A stretch of 34,151 nt of DNA from an uncultured Bacteroidota bacterium (GTDB lineage Bacteria; Bacteroidota; Bacteroidia; AKYH767-A; OLB10). The notes beneath the pieces were generated by a model that searched no databases, was not told where the DNA came from, and saw only the letters and a program-made list of their open reading frames with translations. A program made the position numbers and the translations under genes. The stretch's first letter is position 1; the number at the start of each line of letters is the position of its first letter. Shown here piece by piece: positions 30,891 to 34,151 of this stretch. Location of the stretch: positions 1 through 34,151 of the forward strand of contig CAIRUC010000030.1 in assembly GCA_903881665.1 (NCBI GenBank), in the 5' to 3' direction.

Positions 30891-33800
30891 ATGAAAAAAT
30901 TATTTGCACTTTTACTCCTGTTTTTCACACTTGGGGTAGTTGACACCTATGGATCTCACCTGATGGGAGGTGAAATCACATGGATATGTCAGCGAACGGG
31001 CCCGAATACTGGCCGGTTCAAGTTTACAGTTAAACTTTACAGAGATTGTAATGGTATTCCCGCAGATCCTGCTGTAACTTTAATCACTAATGCCCCAGGA
31101 TTTGGAGGGGGTATATTATGTAATCAGATATCGACATTAGATTTATCACCAGTAGGCCCAGGTTGTCCAACCTGCTTAGTTCCGGGAGGAAAACCTAATG
31201 CCGTTTTGGAGTGTATCTATGAATCGGCATTCATAAATATCTCCGGAGTGCCACCAGCCACAGGTTGGTATTTTGCGTATTTTAGTTGTTGTAGGAATGC
31301 AGCCATTACCAATTTATCTAATTTGGCATCAGGAAATTTCACATTAAGAGCCTTAATGTTTCCTTACAATGCAACCAATACAAATCCTTGTTACGATACT
31401 TCGCCGCGCTTTGCCGAACGTCCTCAATTAGCAACGATGATTGGTAATTTAACCACCTATTCTGCAAATGCAATTGATGAAGACGGTGATTCTTTACATT
31501 ATGATTGGGGACAACCTTTAGATGGAACAACGTATCCAGGAGCTAATTATGCTTTTACTAATGGCTATACTTACCTAACCCCATTACCAAACCCGATTCA
31601 AAATGCAAATAATCAATCGGGAGTACTTGACCCAAATTCAGGAACAGTAACATTTACTTCTTTCACTACAGGTTCATTTGTAACTGTAACAAAAGTAAGT
31701 TCGTTCCGCTGCGGAATTAAAATTGCTGAAGTATATCGTGAAATTCAAATCACATTATTGCCTAGTGTAAATGTAGCTAATAATGTTGGGGTTACTATAG
31801 GAAACACCCCTCCTGATATTGATCCTGTTGTATTACCACCATCCTTTCAAGTATATGGGATTAATCAATTTGTTGATACCGTTTTTGCAGGTGATACCGT
31901 AAAACTACCTATTACTGCATATGATTTTGAACATATCACCACAAACCCTGGATCATCATTTCAATCTGTTTCATTTGATGTAACCGGAATTGAATTTGAT
32001 ATCACAGAAACTGCAAACACAGGAGGTTGTCCATTTCCACCATGCGCATACGTAGATAAAGCTGTACCTACACCCTACACCAATGCAGCAGCATCAATTC
32101 AGTTTACTTGGGTTACGGACTGTAATCACTTAGCGAAAAAAGTGGGATGCGTTCGATTAAAAAACACTTATAATTTCGTAGTTAAAGCACTCGACAATTT
32201 CTGTCCTTCACCGGCAGTAAACTTTTATACTTTCTCTGTGGTGGTGGTTGCTCCACCAGAAATGGCCCCTTCATTAATTTATTGTGCAGATGTACAGACT
32301 AATGGAAATGCTACTTTAACTTGGGATATCCCTACAGATACCGGAATTATTGATACCAACAAATATTTCCATAAGCATTATTTCTATCGTTCAATTGCAA
32401 ACGGACCATTTGCTTTGGTTGACAGTGATAGCGTAATCACCAATTTATCGCATATTGATTTAACAGCGAATGCCAATGCAGGACCAATCAGGTATTACAT
32501 GGAAACCAAATCCGGCTGCGATTTAAGAACACGTCAACAATCGGATACAATTTCTACGATGTATTTACAAGTATCACAGGTAGGAACAAATGCTAGTTTA
32601 ACGTGGAATCCTCTTCATGCTCCCAACCCAATTGGATCACATAGTAAATATTACATTTATAAAGAAACTCCAGTTGGCTCGGGTTCTTTTGTATTACTTG
32701 ACTCCACTTCTTCTACAACTTATCTCGATCCAGTTACAGTATGTAATGATTCAATTAATTATTATATTCGGTTACACAATGATATTCGTAATTGCGATTC
32801 AAGATCAAATATCGATGGCGCTCAACTTCAAGCTGCAGCTCCTGTAATTAATCCACCCTCTTTGCGATGTGTTAGTGTATTAGCTAATGAAGATATTCAA
32901 ATCAGCTGGGTAGGATCAACAGACACGGCATCGTATTTTAGCAGTTACCAAATTTACCATTCACTTAACTTTGCCGGGCCATATACTTTAATTGATTCAG
33001 TTGCAAATTATGCAGCAAATACATTCACCCATATTGGAGCGCAAGGTAATTCACAACCGCACTACTACCATGTAACTACAAAAGCAGGTTGCGACGCGAC
33101 TACCGTTACCGAATCAACAACTACATCAGCAAATCTTTGTTCGATGAAGTTAAATTTGAACAATGCTACTGTGGGGTTTGCAGATTTATCATGGAATGCC
33201 ATTAAAACACCTCTTCCTGTTACTTCTTTGGGAACTTATTCAGTTTATCGTAGAGTAACACCAACCGTTGCGTGGTCATTACGAGGAACAACTACTAACT
33301 TAACTTTCAGAGATACAATAACACTGTGCGATACAACGATTCAGTACAAAGTTACAATCGCTGATGCTTCAGGATGTGTATCTACTTCATCTGACTCTGC
33401 AGCGCGATTTACATCCTTAGGCGATATTATAGCTAATCCTTTATTAAGATGTTTAGCTGTTCAACCAAATGGAGATGTTCAATTGTCTTGGTTAGCACCT
33501 AGCGATCCTGATAATTTCTTTTCTAAATATCAAGTATATTCAGCAACAAATGCTGCAGGACCTTTTGTTTTAGTGGGCACGGTGAACACCTATTTAGCAA
33601 ACGGATTTTTACATATCGGTGCAAGCGCTAATGGAGGAAGTAGATATTATTATGTTAAATCGTATTCGGGTTGTACCGGACTTGCAGATAATGGAAGCAC
33701 GAGTGATACATTAAAAACCATGTACCTCTCAGTTAGCAATGTAACTGTAGGTTCTGCAATACTCAATTGGAATGCAATGCATTTACCAGCTCTGCCATCT

Positions 33801-34151
33801 GCTGCGGCAACATATACTGTAAAAAGAAGAACTACTGGCGTTGGATTATATACAACAATTGGTACTACTGTAAATTTAACATATACTGATAATATTTCAA
33901 CGTGTAATGTTCCTTTTGAATATACCATAGAATTGTCTGATAACGCCCCTTGCACATCCATATCATCGGCGGCGAATGCAATTTTCACTTACCAAGGAAA
34001 TGTAATTGCAAATCCTGATTTACGTTGTGTAAGCGTTCAAAATAACGGACAAATTCAAATTTCCTTTATTCCGCCAGCTGGATCATCGGCCGACTTTAAT
34101 GAATATGAAATCTGGAGAAATAACGGTGCCGGATTTGTGAAATATGATTCG
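30891..34151 (+). CDS. Giant secreted FN3-like repeat protein (gliding-motility/T9SS cargo type), 3' end cut
   Basis: Open for 1087 codons to the right edge. Signal peptide 1-22 (LFALLLLFFTLGVVDTYG) is followed by SHLMGGEITWICQRTG, the N-terminal start seen in many Bacteroidota proteins annotated with a gliding-motility-associated C-terminal domain. Cys-rich and PKD-like parts follow (NAIDEDGDSLHYDW, and around residues 150-450). From about residue 455 come fibronectin-III-like modules in alternating types. Type A starts like PxLRCxSVxxNGxIQxSW and recurs at 32268, 32853, 33438 and 34014. Type B starts like MxLxVxxVxxGxAxLxWNxxHxP. Each module carries a late Cys that may pair with another. 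The sorting domain needed for T9SS export would be downstream, outside the window. Likely a cell-surface adhesin; a strong promoter precedes it. Confidence 0.88.
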   Translation, partial: MKKLFALLLLFFTLGVVDTYGSHLMGGEITWICQRTGPNTGRFKFTVKLYRDCNGIPADPAVTLITNAPGFGGGILCNQISTLDLSPVGPGCPTCLVPGGKPNAVLECIYESAFINISGVPPATGWYFAYFSCCRNAAITNLSNLASGNFTLRALMFPYNATNTNPCYDTSPRFAERPQLATMIGNLTTYSANAIDEDGDSLHYDWGQPLDGTTYPGANYAFTNGYTYLTPLPNPIQNANNQSGVLDPNSGTVTFTSFTTGSFVTVTKVSSFRCGIKIAEVYREIQITLLPSVNVANNVGVTIGNTPPDIDPVVLPPSFQVYGINQFVDTVFAGDTVKLPITAYDFEHITTNPGSSFQSVSFDVTGIEFDITETANTGGCPFPPCAYVDKAVPTPYTNAAASIQFTWVTDCNHLAKKVGCVRLKNTYNFVVKALDNFCPSPAVNFYTFSVVVVAPPEMAPSLIYCADVQTNGNATLTWDIPTDTGIIDTNKYFHKHYFYRSIANGPFALVDSDSVITNLSHIDLTANANAGPIRYYMETKSGCDLRTRQQSDTISTMYLQVSQVGTNASLTWNPLHAPNPIGSHSKYYIYKETPVGSGSFVLLDSTSSTTYLDPVTVCNDSINYYIRLHNDIRNCDSRSNIDGAQLQAAAPVINPPSLRCVSVLANEDIQISWVGSTDTASYFSSYQIYHSLNFAGPYTLIDSVANYAANTFTHIGAQGNSQPHYYHVTTKAGCDATTVTESTTTSANLCSMKLNLNNATVGFADLSWNAIKTPLPVTSLGTYSVYRRVTPTVAWSLRGTTTNLTFRDTITLCDTTIQYKVTIADASGCVSTSSDSAARFTSLGDIIANPLLRCLAVQPNGDVQLSWLAPSDPDNFFSKYQVYSATNAAGPFVLVGTVNTYLANGFLHIGASANGGSRYYYVKSYSGCTGLADNGSTSDTLKTMYLSVSNVTVGSAILNWNAMHLPALPSAAATYTVKRRTTGVGLYTTIGTTVNLTYTDNISTCNVPFEYTIELSDNAPCTSISSAANAIFTYQGNVIANPDLRCVSVQNNGQIQISFIPPAGSSADFNEYEIWRNNGAGFVKYDS

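Noticed and set aside
33650..33988. 112-residue minus-strand frame in the FN3-repeat gene
   Set aside because: Antisense to well-formed type-B and type-A repeat modules; no similarity to anything and no upstream signals.
1..34151. CRISPR arrays, tRNA/rRNA genes, insertion sequences, phage or toxin-antitoxin modules
   Set aside because: Read-through of the intergenic gaps and the repeats found no direct-repeat/spacer pattern, cloverleaf, transposase motif or terminal repeats. Repeats found are within coding regions and degenerate at DNA level.

Overview
The window is an AT-rich, gene-dense stretch of a Bacteroidota chromosome, probably from a Flavobacteriales, Sphingobacteriales or Chitinophagales-like lineage that has a type IX secretion system (T9SS). 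Four things point to this. There is a PorQ gene and a huge repetitive secreted protein of the gliding-motility/T9SS cargo kind. Families that are essentially Bacteroidota-specific occur (DUF3822, DUF4920, a START-like domain protein). Several upstream regions carry the phylum's promoter type (-33 TTTG, -7 TAnnTTTG). Strong Shine-Dalgarno sequences are rare. I saw no mobile elements, phage genes, tRNA/rRNA genes or CRISPR arrays. It looks like core chromosome rather than an island.

Layout. 1-2574 (-): an LptF/LptG-type permease and a GT4 glycosyltransferase cut by the left edge. 2646-7059: a lone hypothetical gene (+), a START-like protein with a histone-H1-like Lys/Ala/Pro tail (-), then a membrane protein, a YqhD-like alcohol dehydrogenase and a SanA/YdcF protein (+). 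7064-11368 (-): a RecD2/Dda-like helicase, a LolD-like ABC ATPase and a VWA membrane protein. 11434-13320 (+): DUF3822, rsmD and coaD. 13327-14169 (-): an N-acetylglucosamine-kinase-like protein. 14292-15635 (+): an APC permease, closed by a bidirectional terminator. 15676-20089 (-): a secreted protein with a DS[I/L]-punctuated helical repeat, HMG-CoA lyase, a DUF4920 lipoprotein and pyrD. 20173-23195 (+): a DtxR-family regulator, an Nramp-USP fusion transporter and smpB. 23196-26582 (-): a nucleotidyltransferase, glyA and porQ. 26774-30831 (+): a second SanA/YdcF protein, nitronate monooxygenase and a pair of M16 peptidases. 30891 to the right edge (+): a giant FN3-like repeat protein, cut by the window.

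How the genes fit together. The clearest regulatory unit is the metal-homeostasis operon at 20137-22708. A perfect 6-4-6 dyad of the DtxR/MntR type sits exactly on the predicted -7 element in front of dtxR. The regulator overlaps the transporter gene by 14 nt, and the transporter carries a C-terminal universal-stress domain. The M16 pair looks like a zinc-bearing subunit plus an R/Y-motif partner. Intergenic spacing is very tight: four convergent gene pairs are separated by only 0-6 bp. No stretch above 300 bases lacks a gene; the longest intergenic gap is 191 bp (26583-26773).

I do not see an obviously new defence or biosynthetic system. The most original signals are the operator/promoter superposition at dtxR, the H1-like tail on the START-like protein, the quantised 12/25/37-residue repeat in the 15676-17535 product, the 195-residue two-module super-repeat in the last gene, and several -7-like octamers placed so close to ATG codons that leaderless mRNAs are predicted.
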